Origin: Vanessa cardui
Taxonomy: Eukaryota > Arthropoda > Insecta > Lepidoptera > Nymphalidae
Direction: 5' to 3'
Assembly: GCF_905220365.1 (NCBI RefSeq)
Contig: NC_061123.1
Location: 434,001-498,000, forward strand
Length of the DNA: 64,000 bases
Each line of letters starts with the position of its first letter. The first letter of the stretch is position 1. The position numbers and the translations under genes were made by a program. Positions 52,263-64,000 of this stretch are shown here, piece after piece. The notes beneath the pieces were generated by a model. It was not told the DNA's origin. It saw only the letters and a list, made by a program, of their open reading frames with translations, and made no database searches.

Positions 52263-53098
52263 TAGTAATAGTTAAGACTTTCAGTAGGGTATTTAAAGAT
52301 TTTTACTACGTTGCGTAAACAGATAACAGTAGTAACATATTTTTGAATTTGTTGGTTAAAATCTAAATTAGAAACTATATGTACTTACTCGTATTTTGTT
52401 TTCTATTTTCCAATATAATTATTATTTATATAGATCATATATGTATAACTCTCTTAAACAAATGAATGAATAAAGAGTACCAAACGAAGTAATACACCTA
52501 TGGAATATTTTCTTACAAGGCGATTATATTATTTTCATAATTAAGTCGGTACTTATTTATATTGTATTGTAATAACACTGAATTTTACAGCACATTTAAA
52601 AATTATCTAGCTTGATAAAAAGATTTATAATATTCATCGTAAATACAAACATAATGTGTTTTTCCTTCAACCCGAGCTGTCAGGGCCGTTGTCAAAAAAG
52701 CGAGAAGCGTGGAAAACTCCGATAGTATCACATATAATGCGCGTTCTGCCACCGCTGTCAGCTTATCAGATTGGACACGAAAAAATACAACGGTACGTTG
52801 TAAACGACCAACTTTAACATAAAACAACGATTAACGTGGACATCGCGGACGATAAATAGATACAGAGGCTCGTGAAAGATTACATTTTTTAATTATTTTT
52901 GATAATATTTCAATAGGCTGTAGTTTTCAGGTTTTTGAATGCAAAACGACGCGTCTTTTACTGTTATTTTAATTATTAGTTATATAACCAGTTACGCCAG
53001 CTGCAGGATACTTATTTATTTATTTTAGAGTTATTAATAGAAGTATTTTATTTATATTGTTGTTATTTCAATTTTAGAGTAACATTTCAACAAAATAA

Positions 53099-53112
53099 AG
53101 AGAGAGAGAGAG
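53099..53112. repeat. (AG)n short tract
   Basis: Seven AG units. Confidence 0.8.
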
Positions 53113-53139
53113 ATTTACTACCAGTTAAACATTTTTTAT

Positions 53140-53424
53140 GGTATAGGTTGGCGGACGAGCATATGGGCCACCCGATGGTAAGTGGTTACCATCACCCATA
53201 GACAATGACGCTGTAAGAAATATTAACTATTCTTTACATCGTCAATGTGCCACCAACCTTGGGAACTAAGTTGTTATGTCCCTTGTGCCTGTAGTTACAC
53301 TGGCTCACTCACCCTTCAGACCGGAACACAACAATACTGAGTACTGTTGTTTGGCGGTAGAATAACTGATGAGTGGGTGGTACCTACCCAGACGGGCTAG
53401 CACAAAGCCCTACCACCAAGTAAT
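53140..53424 (+). mobile_element. SINE-B copy, well preserved
   Basis: GGTATAGGTTGGCGGACGAG to AAAGCCCTACCACCAAGTA; best reference copy here. Confidence 0.75.
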
Positions 53425-54656
53425 ATATGCAAATCAACATAGTATGATAAGTATCTTAAAATCACATTCATCTTTTATTTCTAAATAAGAAGTAAAAACA
53501 TATCCAGATAAATTTGTTTCAATTTAGATAAGGAAATTCTGTGTGCATTTCACGTATATAATATGTCACGTTATAAAAAAAGACAATGTTCTCATAAAAT
53601 AAAAATATTCTTTCATATTCACCGAAGCCCGAGAGGTTCAGAACGAAATTTGATCGATTACTTTTATATTTTATACGCATCACCTGCTAAGATAGGATAA
53701 TATTATGTGTCATAAAAATGTACCAATATGTGATGAAATATTATGCTTTTAAACAGCAAAATATTTTAACGAATGGATCCTGTCAACCTTAAAAAAATAT
53801 GGTATTAAAAACAGGTATTGGAGAGGAGTGGTTGATTGGTATAGGAACTGCCATTCAACGGGCAGATGCTGGTACCATACCATGCTACCAATCTGGTTAC
53901 CACCATTGTCATTTGTACCGTAACTATTTTAAATTATTATTGTTATTAATATAAATTTTTATGTTTGTTATTTCAAGCTTTCGTATTAATATTTACGTAA
54001 ATTAATACATGTATATTTTAAACCTAAAATATTAGGAATATTTATTCAGAAGGAATAAACACTGTACTATAAATACAAAAATCACCTGCGTGATTCAGCG
54101 AGTGTAAAATTAAACAGTTTATTTCGAATTTGCATAATAATTTATTCAAACAAATAAAATAAATAGAAACGTACGTTCGAATCAAATTAAATCGTTCAGA
54201 ATTTTTTCGCCTGAAAATCAGAAATGATTGGACAGAATTCATGGTGAAAAGAGATGATACTCGGCTAATGGAGGACCTTAATTAGATTTGTCAAAGCTTC
54301 ATGAATAGCTCCCTTTATTATCTCTCGTTAAGTTTATGCATAATTGATTTGAAGGTACGCTGAGTCGGAGTATGGTGATAAATATTTCAAAGAATTTTAT
54401 ATCATATCTCCTGGATCTTACGCTCCAAATTAGATTCAGATTAACTGAGTAAATTTTATTTCGAAACGAAAAGAAATGAATCTTTTTTTTTCTCATCATA
54501 AAATTTTTCATGTTTTGCATTTTCCATCTATATATTCCATTCATTTCTTAATTGGAGAATGGCTTCCTGGTAACCCTGACCTGAGAAATCAATGATATAC
54601 TAATAGTTATTAGTTTAAATTTAAAGTAACAGAAATACATTTCATAGTCTGTACTA

Positions 54657-55010
54657 AAAATGGGCGTTCCACAGGGATCTATTTTAAGTGCTCTTCTTTA
54701 TTTCATTTACATAAATGATTGTTATTTTTAAATTAACAATCAAATGTGATATTTTATTCTTCCTTATTACAAATGATGGCTATTTCAAGACGTCACGTCT
54801 GACGTTAGTTTTCAAAGTATAATTTGGTTTATGGCCAAATAAAAAGGTGGTGCGTTTGTGTGCGTGGGAGAACGCCACAACACAAACAAACAATGTGACA
54901 AACATTGTGTTAACACGTAAAGTTAAGACAAACTTATAACACCAAGTTTCTAACTTCAAAGTCAATACATCCTTACCAAGTAAGGTGTATTCAGTTCCCT
55001 AATCAAATCC
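54657..55010 (+). mobile_element. Internally deleted LINE fragment with RT motif
   Basis: 54661-54730 encodes MGVPQGSILSALLYFIYIND, the reverse transcriptase GVPQGS...YINDL motif. It is followed within 200 bases by a KLITPSF-like C-terminal piece with stops, so most of the RT-to-C-terminus interval is deleted. Non-functional. Confidence 0.65.
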
Positions 55011-55229
55011 TGCCAATATATTTACCAAATAATACGAACTCAACATATTTATGAAACTTATGCGTATAGATATTTGTTACAGCTTGCGTTGCAATTTACA
55101 CGGTGGCAATAGTTAATAATATAAACATTAAATTTATTGTATTAATCCTATATTAATGATGAATGGGTAACTTGCATGAAGCCCAAGTAAAAGTGATAAA
55201 GTTACGCTGATAATTATAGAAAACTAGCT

Positions 55230-55530
55230 ATTCGCACCGGTGCAATGCTGGTACTGAATAAATTACAGAATATTCAACAACGTTCACAGATTTTCTGTCA
55301 TTAGAAAACACAAAATGAATTACAAACATTATTTCGAATTATCAAAAAATGTTTTTATTTACCACATCCTACTATAACGTTCATGTATTATACGTATACT
55401 CGTACACCTTCCTCTAAAAACACTGCATCAAAATCCACAGGTTAATTTTAAAGATCTATAAATACGAAGAGGCGGACAGCGGTAAGCGACTATGTATTTA
55501 TGTATATATGTAAAGATAACCAATAAATAA
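55230..55530. mobile_element. Repeat family E copy 2
   Basis: CGCACCGGTGCAATGCTGGT, TTTTAAAGATCTATAAATAC, GCGGACAGCGGTAAGCGAC. Preceded by ACTAG. Confidence 0.5.
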
Positions 55531-56117
55531 ATATTCTGTATGAATAACAAAAATAACAATGCGAATATCCTCGAAATGTAAAGTGTATGAACTATTATGA
55601 TATCTGTATTGGTTATGGAGATATTTCCATAATTAAAATATAGTAAAACAGTGCGAATAGAATCGGCACTGAGAGCTTGTAAAAATAAAAAAATATATTT
55701 TTTATTGCGCGTCGTTGATTTTGATCGAGTCCGTTGTTAGCGAGCTGCTCTCGAAAACTAAAATTTTGGACGCAAATTGAATGGCCAGACAGGTTCCTGA
55801 AGTTGGGGAAATAAATTTGTCCTTGTCAATGAAAAAAAAAATCAATCATTAATAATGCAGTTTAAGGTATATCAACTTTTTATTATTATTAATTTTAATT
55901 ACTTCTGTTGTTTTTAAATCTTGTCTCAGCGAATTATTTAAAAGCTCAGTGCAATAAAAACATGCTAATTCCTTGTTAGGGTCCAATATCTCATCAATAT
56001 CAGTATCACTGCTTAAGGAGAGAATTTGGAACTTATTTCTTGTACATATATTTAAATGGTATAAAGTGTACGTAGGTATTAAAATTTACTATTTATTATT
56101 AATTGATAAACTCTATT

Positions 56118-56345
56118 GACAACCTCCATGGTTGAGTGGTGTGTACATCGGTTTTCATGGGTACGCCACTCCGAGGTCCCGGGTTCGATCATTAGTTTTC
56201 TATGTTGTCTTGGGTCTGGGTATTTGTGGTGCCGTCGTTACTTCTGATTTTCCATAACACAAGTGCTTTAGCTATTTACATTGGGATCAGAGTAATGTGA
56301 TGTATGTGATGTTGTCTCATATTTATTTATTTATATTGACACCAA
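56118..56345 (+). mobile_element. SINE-C copy
   Basis: Head ACCTCCATGGTTGAGTGGTG (box A-like), CCCGGGTTCGATCATTAG (box B), tail repeated ATTT. Shows the tRNA-derived direction of this family. Confidence 0.75.
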
Positions 56346-56849
56346 CAGCGCCAAAAGTGTGCAAAAATCAGTTCCAAGCTTCAACTCATAAATATAAATA
56401 CGAACTTAAACGAATCTCGTAATTCCAACTCTATGCTTTTTGAAATAATATATAAACGTTTAAATTTTTCTACATAAGATATTAAATTTAGAATTATGTT
56501 TTATTTTACATAACTGCCGATAAAAGGAGTGCAATGTTTTCAGATATCATATATGATAGTTTTTTTATTCTACAAGAACTTTAAAATGTCAGAACATGTT
56601 TTTATGTAGAATAATTACATTGATTCTAATAATACTGATGATGATATTTTACATGAAGTGTCACAAAAAGAATGAGTGATTGATAGAAACAAATGAATGG
56701 CGTGTGCATCTGCCTCGTTGATAAAACATATCGCAACACTTTTTCGACGGATTAAACAGTTTGATTGGTTGACATTTTGTTTCGTTTCAAATTTTCATGA
56801 CGTTTGACGTCGTATGCGTTTTTTGGAAATTTTAGGAGCGTCGCGCATG

Positions 56850-57122
56850 TTCTAGGTAAGAACGGCCATCTAGTGGTAAGTAGCCACCATCGCCCGTGGA
56901 TATTGGCGTTATAAGAAATATGAAAAGTCCTTATATCACACCAACATGCTGGTTGCACCCAAACAAAATTAAAATAAGTTTAAGCTAAGAACTTCTTGTT
57001 CCTGCAGTTGCACAGTCTAACTGACCCTACATAACCATAGTAACACATACATAGTAAGTAAGTACATCTGATTATCGATAGAATATCTGATGAGTGGGTG
57101 GTACACAAAGCGCTACCACTAA
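56850..57122 (+). mobile_element. SINE-B copy, diverged
   Basis: GGCCATCTAGTGGTAAGTAG to AAAGCGCTACCACTAAGT. Confidence 0.6.
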
Positions 57123-57354
57123 GTAAGTTGTGCAGCAATTCATCAAAACGTCTAGAACAATTGCCATACTTTTATTATTTTTATATCAAGTGTAAGCCTT
57201 GTTTGTATAACATTTACTTCTTTGATATAAAAGCTATATATTAAATTAAAACGTAAAGCTGTAATTATATGAAATGTTGATGCTTCTTGAAATAATTCAC
57301 AATAATAATTATTTAATATGGAATAAAATAAATATAAACAAGGAGGTTTGTTTT

Positions 57355-57572
57355 ATAGAGCTGGTGGTTAAAACGCATGCAACTTATCCGATGATTGCGG
57401 GTGAAACATCGTGAGGAAACCTGCCTGTCTAATTTCATAGAAATTCTGCCACATGTGCATTCCACCAACCTGCATTCGAACAGCGTGTGGAATATGTTCC
57501 AAACCCTCTCCTTAATGAAAGAGGAGGCCTTATCCCAGCAGTGGGAAATTTACAGGCTGTTACTTTACTACT
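57355..57572 (+). mobile_element. SINE-A copy with internal deletion
   Basis: GGTGGTTAAAACGCATGC, then jumps to GAAACATCGTGAGGAAACC; tail GGGAAATTTACAGGCTGTTA. Confidence 0.7.
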
Positions 57573-58196
57573 AATTAGGTTTGTTTATAATATAAATATT
57601 CATTCCTGAATATTGTAATAATTTAAAGGTTATTTTTGCCTTATGCTGCTAATATACTTGCCCATAAAAAATAAAAAAAACGTCATATATGACCATGTAG
57701 AATGTATGATAAAATCTTTATGAATAAACTGGCTCATTTCTAATACCTCTATGAATAAACCAAGTCCCAAGCTAGTAAGGATTTACGAAACCTAACCCAA
57801 AAACCTAAACTACCTAAATCTGAAATACGAAACTCTGAGCTCCAAGTGGCTCATTTACATTCACAAATTACATTCGCAGCGTCTCCCAGTCCACACTGCA
57901 CACTGAAACGCCAGTTGCTACAGAATCGACTCATTGCCACTAATTACATGTTAGAATATTCTATTTCTAATACATGTACTATTTAATACCTTAAATCTCA
58001 AACAATAATACAATCTCAAGTTACAACTTACACTGATATTAACTATTATTAATAATAAAGACACACGCAGATAAACTGTTAAACCGTATACAAAACGAAT
58101 ACCAGATAATGCCTTTTAAAAATACTTAAATAAATAAAGCTTAGTTGCCAAAGAGCGTGGAGTAATATAGATATAGTAATATGTAGAAACAGTTTC

Positions 58197-58482
58197 TTGG
58201 TGGCAGGGCTTTGTGCAAGCCCGTCTAGGTAGGTACCACCCTCTCATCAGTTATTCTACCGCCAAATAACAGTACTCAGTATTTTTGTGTTCCGGTTTGA
58301 AGGGTGTGTGTGCCAGTGTAACTACAGCCACAGAGGACATATCATCTTAGTTCCCAAGGTTGGTGGCACATTGACGATGTAAGGAATATTTAATATTTCT
58401 TACACCGTCATTGTCTATGGGTGATGGTGACCACTTACCATCAGGTGGCCCATACGCTCGTCCGCCAACCTATACCATAGAA
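58197..58482 (-). mobile_element. SINE-B copy, well preserved
   Basis: TTGGTGGCAGGGCTTTGTGC to CGCCAACCTATACCATAG. Confidence 0.75.
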
Positions 58483-58881
58483 AAAAAATACAAAAAAACG
58501 CAGGCTGAATTAATTATACATATTGAACCATAACAACGCATACGTGAAACGTTACATATTGTACGTATTTTAGGTAGCAGATACGACTCTTTGTTCCGCG
58601 GTGTCGTGTAATAAAATCAGCTAAACGTTCACTACGCCGTATTATCTCTAGTCAGTAATTTGGAGTTATATCAACACACCGCGTCAGGGCTCCACCTCCA
58701 TTTCTCATTTTCAACGTAAATTTCCAAGTCGTAAAACCTGGATTAAAATTAAAGCATAAACCAAAGAACTTTGTCACATTTGTCAGAACTTGGAGAAGTC
58801 ATCAGAGTTCGCTATGTTTTTATCTGTTGACTGTTGAATAATTTGTAGCGTAACTTTAAATAATAGTATAGGAAAAAATCT

Positions 58882-58883
<2 letters not shown>

Positions 58884-58955
<72 letters not shown>
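58884..58955. repeat. (AT)n microsatellite, about 72 bases
   Basis: Uninterrupted AT dinucleotides adjoining a SINE-A 3' part. Confidence 0.9.
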
Positions 58956-58958
<3 letters not shown>

Positions 58959-59048
58959 TTGAGCATATGTGCCAAACCTTCTCCTCAAAAGGAGAAGAGA
59001 GCTTAGCCCAGACGTGGGAAAATTTAAAGGCTGTTGTTGTTGTTGTAA
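58956..59048 (+). mobile_element. SINE-A 3' part after (TA)n
   Basis: GCCAAACCTTCTCCTCAAAA to AAAGGCTGTTGTTGTTG. A 72-base (AT)n tract lies directly before it. Confidence 0.6.
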
Positions 59049-59094
59049 CAGGTCTCCAAACACGTTTGAGAAGGTGCCACTCACTTATACAAAA

Positions 59095-59240
59095 CATAAA
59101 TAGTGAGAAGCAGTGTAACAAAAGGTACAGGGGTCATAACATCTGGGTTACCATGGTTAGTATCGCAATATACCCAATTAAGAAATTGTTATCTCACAGT
59201 GTCAATGTCTATGAGCTAGAGACTCTCATCGGGATGTTTT
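59095..59240 (-). mobile_element. SINE-B copy, degraded
   Basis: GTCATAACATCTGGGTTACC and CAGTGTCAATGTCTATGAGC. Confidence 0.4.
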
Positions 59241-59289
59241 TAACAAAGTAGTAATACTCACTGTTGAGTTACAGTATATTTTACAACAA

Positions 59290-59808
59290 CAACAACAACA
59301 ATATTATGTATATTAACAGAAACTTTGATCACTTTGATAAAATCAGTATTAGTCATTGTATGTGCACTAGAAGTGAGAATAAGCTTATAACGCCCAGTTT
59401 CCGACTCCGCAAAGTCAATGAATCCTTCTTGGGGCAAAGTATCCGTTTCTATAATAAAATTCCGCAGATATTTTTAACTTTGCCGTTTCGTAAATTCAAA
59501 TCGTTTGTAAAAAATACATTGGTAAAAAAGGCATATTATTCGATACAAGATTTTATATATGATAAAAAAGCGTTGAGTTAGTACCTGTTGACTTCCAAGC
59601 AGGATATATTAATATAAATAATTGTATTTAACTAACATGACTTTATATTTTTTAAATGTTGAAAAAGAGTAACTACTGAGTTTCTTGCCGGTTCTTCTCG
59701 GTAGAATATACTTTCTGAACCAGTGGTAGCTTCTCTTAATTGTAAAATGACGATCCGAAAGTGCTTGGAAAAGCCTACTTGAATAAAGTTAATTTTGATT
59801 TTCATTTT
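59290..59808 (+). mobile_element. LINE 3' end with ORF2 C-terminus
   Basis: Open frame to 59581 contains SENKLITPSFRLRKVNES then FLGQSIRFYNKIPQIF and KKAYYSIQDFIYDKKAL. The 3' UTR follows (CTTGCCGGTTCTTCTCGG, then GAATAAAGTTAATTTTGATT). 5'-truncated copy of the same family as the other LINE tails in the window. Confidence 0.75.
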
Positions 59809-60679
59809 ATGAACGATGGTGACCACCTAAGGTAGTTGGATTATAATCTAAAGGTATAACTATAAGATATACATATATAAATATCCTATAAAACATAAGT
59901 GCAATCCCTATTCCCTCAGTTAATAATATGATGACAGTCAATTGACTCGACAGAGGAAAAACACTACGAGCTCCCAAAACTGATGACTTCCAGGGACTAT
60001 TATTAACCCGACCGACTTCGTTCGTGTAAATTCGATATGGGAAACTTGAAAGGTTTTCCATCCCTAGGGAACCTTTACCTTACATCTGACCACGGTTTGA
60101 CGTGTTTTAGATTTTTTTATCAGTTTTGGTAGTAACATAATATATTCTTTAAGTACTGGTTTTCATCCTGTCTTAACTCTCCTAATAGGAAGTTCTAAGA
60201 TTTTATTCACATATATTTCTAAATTATAGTAGATGTGTTATTCAGATAAGCAATAAAATTGTAAAGTTCATGAAAATCAATTTAGTAGTTATTTTAGTGT
60301 GAAAGTAACAAAACTCTTGTCTAAAAATCAACAAGAACTAGTAAATGCTTTTTTAGTGTGGGAGTGCCTTAATTATTAATGTGGGATTTTAATAAAAAGT
60401 TAAAAAATGTCTTCGAATTGTTAGTATAGAAAATAAAACATTGACTATTATATGTATATGCATAGTTAATTGAAACGATAAACACAGACACAACCATACA
60501 ATATTTATATCTAAATGTTAGCTGTCGTCCTGCCGTGACGCTAAAAAATAATATTTTTTCATTTAAATGATATTAGTATTCATATATATAGTTGATTAAG
60601 AAACTTAATTTGAAATATATTAATTGCTATGAATCTTCCCAGTCCTTTTCCATAAAATTTACCTACGTTTCTTTCATGA

Positions 60680-60755
60680 GGTAGCTTCACATGCAATTTA
60701 ATTTTGTAAAACGATTCAAAAGCGCTCGTAAGAGTCTCCTTATATTATTTTAGAT
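60680..60755 (+). mobile_element. LINE 3' tail, degraded
   Basis: GAGGTAGCTTCACATGCAAT and ACGATTCAAAAGCGCTCGTA match the family UTR; the poly-GATT end is lost. Confidence 0.45.
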
Positions 60756-60860
60756 TAATGTAAAAAATATTAAAGCGTATATAAAAACAAGTCTTTCTTG
60801 AATATTTTGTACTTCACTGAATACAGACACAACCTGAATCCGTTATATATATGTTATATA

Positions 60861-61300
60861 CAGGATTATTGGTAATTCGACGTATTTCGTTTGGAGGTGA
60901 TAGGGGTGACATTTTATGATAATTTTTGCCCCCCACCCATGAAGCAAAAGTAATCAATTTGAGCTATTAGGTTTCTTTTTTTGCAAGGAAAAACGGCATT
61001 TTGGCATTTTCGTGCACTTTTAGCCAGAATTTCTTTAAAAAAAAGAGACACTTCTTCTAACTTCACATTTAGAATGAATCTACGGAAGGCAACTCTCCTT
61101 TTACGAATAACTCACATAGGAGTATAATGGTAAGGATGGATTCTGCATTGTGCACTGAAAACCATGATTTCCATTATATTACAGTCACAGTACATGTTTA
61201 TCGCAAGTTGCTTCATCAATAAATTCTTGCAGAATAACCTCTTTGTAATTAACAGTATGGATGGAAAGTCTTCTGTTAATTGAAATTTCTTAATCACCGG
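60861..61300 (-). mobile_element. Related Tc1/mariner-like copy with transposase remnant
   Basis: Starts CAGGATTATTGGTAATTCGA after a TA (60859-60860), matching the ends of the 17454 element. On the minus strand around 61130-61230 one frame reads EFIDEATCDKH, two stops, then a QNPSL end. This resembles the DE-A-T..NG...N.HYW...NP region of insect Tc1/mariner-type DDE transposases. No second end was found; right limit approximate. Confidence 0.5.
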
Positions 61301-61904
61301 CTTTTGTGGTAATTTTTTTCGGTTGCTTTGATATTAATTCTTAGTTGTTATACATTTTTGTACACCCGCCTAAGAAAGAATGCGTCTTTCCTTTGGACTG
61401 ATAATTGTTGTTTTAATTTTGATTAATAACCATAATGACATTTGATACTTTTTTAAAATAAATTTGTGCCACTTTTTTACGTTTCTCCATCTAATATATA
61501 TGTATGCATGTGTTTGTGTGTGTACATAACAAAAACAAACTGTTACAATTGTTTCAAATACTATTTGGTTTTATTCAGTACAGCATTAAATTCAGATTAT
61601 AAACAAAACTTAAGTACCAAAAATACAAAAACATATTCGCTTACAGCAAACAAACAATTCTTTTATATTCAATGCATATATTTGGATTTGCGTTAATCCT
61701 ATAAAAATATCACCCTCCGGGCCAGCGTTAAAAATGTGACCTTAAATCTGAAGTTAGAAATAGTATCCAAAATATGACAAACTATTAACATTTTTTAACC
61801 TGGTAGATATGGCTAATGGTAGTCATACACATAGAAAAGCATGGGCTCAAATTATATATTTTTGTTGTGTTTAAAATTTTATACTGTTATATTTTCGTTT
61901 AAAA

Positions 61905-62150
61905 CAAGCAACCCGTTTCGGCTTCACACGGGTGCATTGATATGACATCACGGTATAAAACTATCAGTGTTTCTTTACTAAATTGACTATGTAATATATA
62001 TAAAAATATTTCTCTTGAATCACTATATCTACTAAAAAAACCGCACCAAATTCCGTTGCGTAGTTTTAAAGATTTAAACATACAAAGAATATAGGGACAG
62101 AAAAAGCGCGACGTTGTTCTGTACTATGTAGTGATATTAATTTTCATAAT
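61905..62150. mobile_element. Repeat family E copy 3
   Basis: CCGTTTCGGCTTCACACGGG, TTGCGTAGTTTTAAAGATTT, CTGTACTATGTAGTGAT. Confidence 0.5.
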
Positions 62151-62739
62151 AATTTGCAACTTAATCGTATCTAACGGCCTAGAGCAGCTGCTCAGTACGT
62201 TGACTTTTAAGCTTCGACTCTGTCACCATCTAATAAGTACATTAACAGTCACATGTTAGAATCCTCAATCTGAAAACTTTTGAAAGATGTATTAAAACAT
62301 ATAATATGTTATTTTAATGTTCACTGAGGAGTCGGAAAATGTTTGACATTAGAAGTGGGTAACGAAGACGAAAGTTTCGAACACACGCTTAGAAAGCGAC
62401 GAGATTGATGAATTGGTTTTAATCTCTAAGTAAAACTTTGCAGGTGTCTTCAAAGTTTATAAACTAAAATAATATGTGAGTTTTGATTAATTCTGTAGTC
62501 GCTATTTCGTAGTAGGTGTATAATTTAGCTCGACTGTCTCATAATAAGTTAAAAGGCGAATAACCCCGGGGTCGTCGATTCAAATACAGAAAATAGTATA
62601 AAATTGTTTTAATAATTCTATATTCATTGATATATTTCATTTAAACCAATATTTACACAGAATATATTATAAGCATGTGTGGTGCATGGTGGATGGATAT
62701 GTAGATGACGGTAAATATCCTATTGCCTGACCTATATTA

Positions 62740-62940
62740 ATATTGTATATGTGAAAGGAACTCTTTCTGTCTATCTATCGCTCTTTAACGAGTAAACCGC
62801 TGAACCGAATTTGATGAAATTTGGTATAAACTATGAAGCAAACTTGAACTTCAAGAATGGACATAGGTTTACACTTTTTTACCTAACACATGACAACCAA
62901 CTCTCTCTCGCGAGCAAAGCCGTGGGAGAAAACTGGTTTA
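62740..62940 (+). mobile_element. Helitron-type non-autonomous repeat
   Basis: TATTAATATTGTATATGTGA, CCGAATTTGATGAAATTTGG, GCGAGCAAAGCCGTGGG; 3' terminus mutated to CTGGT. Confidence 0.5.
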
Positions 62941-64000
62941 TCTATAAGGCGAAGTTAGTCAAGTGAGATAAAACTCCTCAAGTTACGACGTACATATATA
63001 CATAGATCTAAATTTATTTTACAACCACTGTGTAAAATATATTTAGATATACTATATTATTATATGCTAGTCGGTTTCTTTCGAAAGAGTTCGCTTACTA
63101 TACTGTAATACTGTATTTTGTTTTATAGAAATCGTTCGTATGTGTTTTTTTACAAAACCGATGTCTTAATGGCTACCTATTATAATATGACAGAGTTAGT
63201 TAACAAACTGATTTTTAAATAAAATAAAAAAAATTGTATTTAAAATTATTCACATTTTTTATTTTTCTTTGTAAAGAGCGCTTATCTTCCTTTAAAAACT
63301 TTAATACGACGCCGCAGTAAATAAGCACAATGTAGTCCTACCAACAACAATTCCGCCAAACAATTTTACAAGTTAAATTTTTCCAAATTAGATTATCGTT
63401 TTTCTTGTCCCTAATTTGTATCGCTTATTTTATTTCCGATGTAAAATATTTTAATGAAAACAGAAGTTGAAATCCTCTTTATAAATGAAATAGAAAAGTC
63501 TTCGAGAAGTCTTCAAAGATTTTAACGATTTCTTGAGACATTGTTGCTATCGGCGTCATTCGCTGAGAGTTTTTTTTCACTAATCTAATATTTCCTTTAT
63601 TGTCCTTGTATCCTTTGTTATGCAAATTTGCTCATTTACATTTTTTTTTATCAATCTCTTCTTCAATATTCTCACTTGAAATTTTAATAGAAGGAATAAA
63701 ATATTAATAATTTTTCTGCCAATTATTACTAAGTTGTTAATGGACAAAAGTGAATCGAAAACAGGCATCGTCACATTCTTTCACTACAACTCCGACACAC
63801 ATATTATATTCGTCCAGTGTTATTATTCGTATGGTTATTGACGTTCAATATTGCACAACGACAAAAAATACGCGGTTTTAACCCTTATGTTATATATACA
63901 CACAACTCATATTTCTATTTGATTAATATTTTAGAACCATTTTCTCCTATTGGATAGAGTTTTCGATGGCAACTGCACAATTATATAACTCGCTAAATAT

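Larger units (their letters stand above)
48823..64000. other. Right-hand repeat-rich region, no coding gene recognised
   Basis: May be the long first intron of a gene starting near 48.7 kb, or intergenic. Contains SINE-A, B, C and D copies, an 858-bp TIR element, LINE fragments (54657-55010, 59290-59808), Helitron-type repeats and a Tc1/mariner-like remnant (60861-61300). Stretches such as 52300-53090 and 63000-64000 show nothing I can name. Confidence 0.55.

Noticed and set aside
58783..59121. 112-residue minus-strand frame
   Set aside because: Mostly an Ile-Tyr run from the (AT)n microsatellite.
59264..59581. 105-residue plus-strand frame as a host gene
   Set aside because: It is a LINE ORF2 C-terminus followed by the family 3' UTR and tail.
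1..64000. CRISPR arrays, operons, prokaryotic signals
   Set aside because: The DNA is clearly from an animal nucleus; repeats are dispersed transposons and microsatellites, not spaced arrays.

Overview
The window is an AT-rich, intron- and transposon-dense piece of an animal nuclear genome. GT-AG introns, invertebrate-type Ig/FN3 coding exons, Metulj-like tRNA-derived SINEs, decayed LINE tails ending in repeated TTTTGATT, and Helitron remnants with CTAG ends all point to a lepidopteran insect, most likely a butterfly. The species is not determined.

The one host gene I can support covers about 4.2-40.2 kb on the plus strand. It is a Dscam-family (Down syndrome cell adhesion molecule) immunoglobulin superfamily receptor. 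I resolved 32 coding exons whose splice phases all agree. They encode 1651 residues from the second half of Ig2 to the stop codon. The order is Ig2(part)-Ig3-Ig4-Ig5-Ig6-Ig7-Ig8-Ig9, FN3 1-4, Ig10, FN3 5-6, one transmembrane helix, and a cytoplasmic tail of about 208 residues with a YEISPYATF motif and a C-terminal IHV. This is the canonical Dscam architecture. The signal peptide, Ig1 and first half of Ig2 lie upstream of the window. The positions that form large mutually exclusive exon arrays in arthropod Dscam1 (first half of Ig3, Ig7, transmembrane exon) are single copy here. This is therefore a Dscam2/3/4-type paralogue; I cannot say which from sequence alone.

Layout: 1-4.2 kb, upstream intron with SINE copies; 4.2-5.6 kb, Ig2-Ig4 start; 5.6-20.2 kb, two long introns interrupted by the Ig4 exon and filled with SINEs, LINE tails and inverted-repeat transposons; 20.2-35.9 kb, the exon-dense core (Ig5 to cytoplasmic tail); 35.9-39.4 kb, an intron occupied by Helitrons; 39.4-40.2 kb, the last two exons; 40.2-64 kb, intergenic or intronic sequence with many repeats and no convincing coding gene. 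One candidate Inr+DPE core promoter with a 5' splice site near 48.7-48.8 kb may start a further plus-strand gene that continues past the window.

Repeat families are named here only for convenience: SINE-A (Metulj-like), SINE-B (TGGTAAGTGGTCACC family), SINE-C (tRNA-like head with GGGTTCGATC), SINE-D, a LINE family recognised by its ORF2 C-terminus and 3' tail, Helitrons (one near complete at both ends), a Tc1/mariner-like element, a TA-flanked MITE, a Penelope-like palindromic insertion, and an 858-bp element with 26-bp inverted ends that contains telomere-like CCTAA units.
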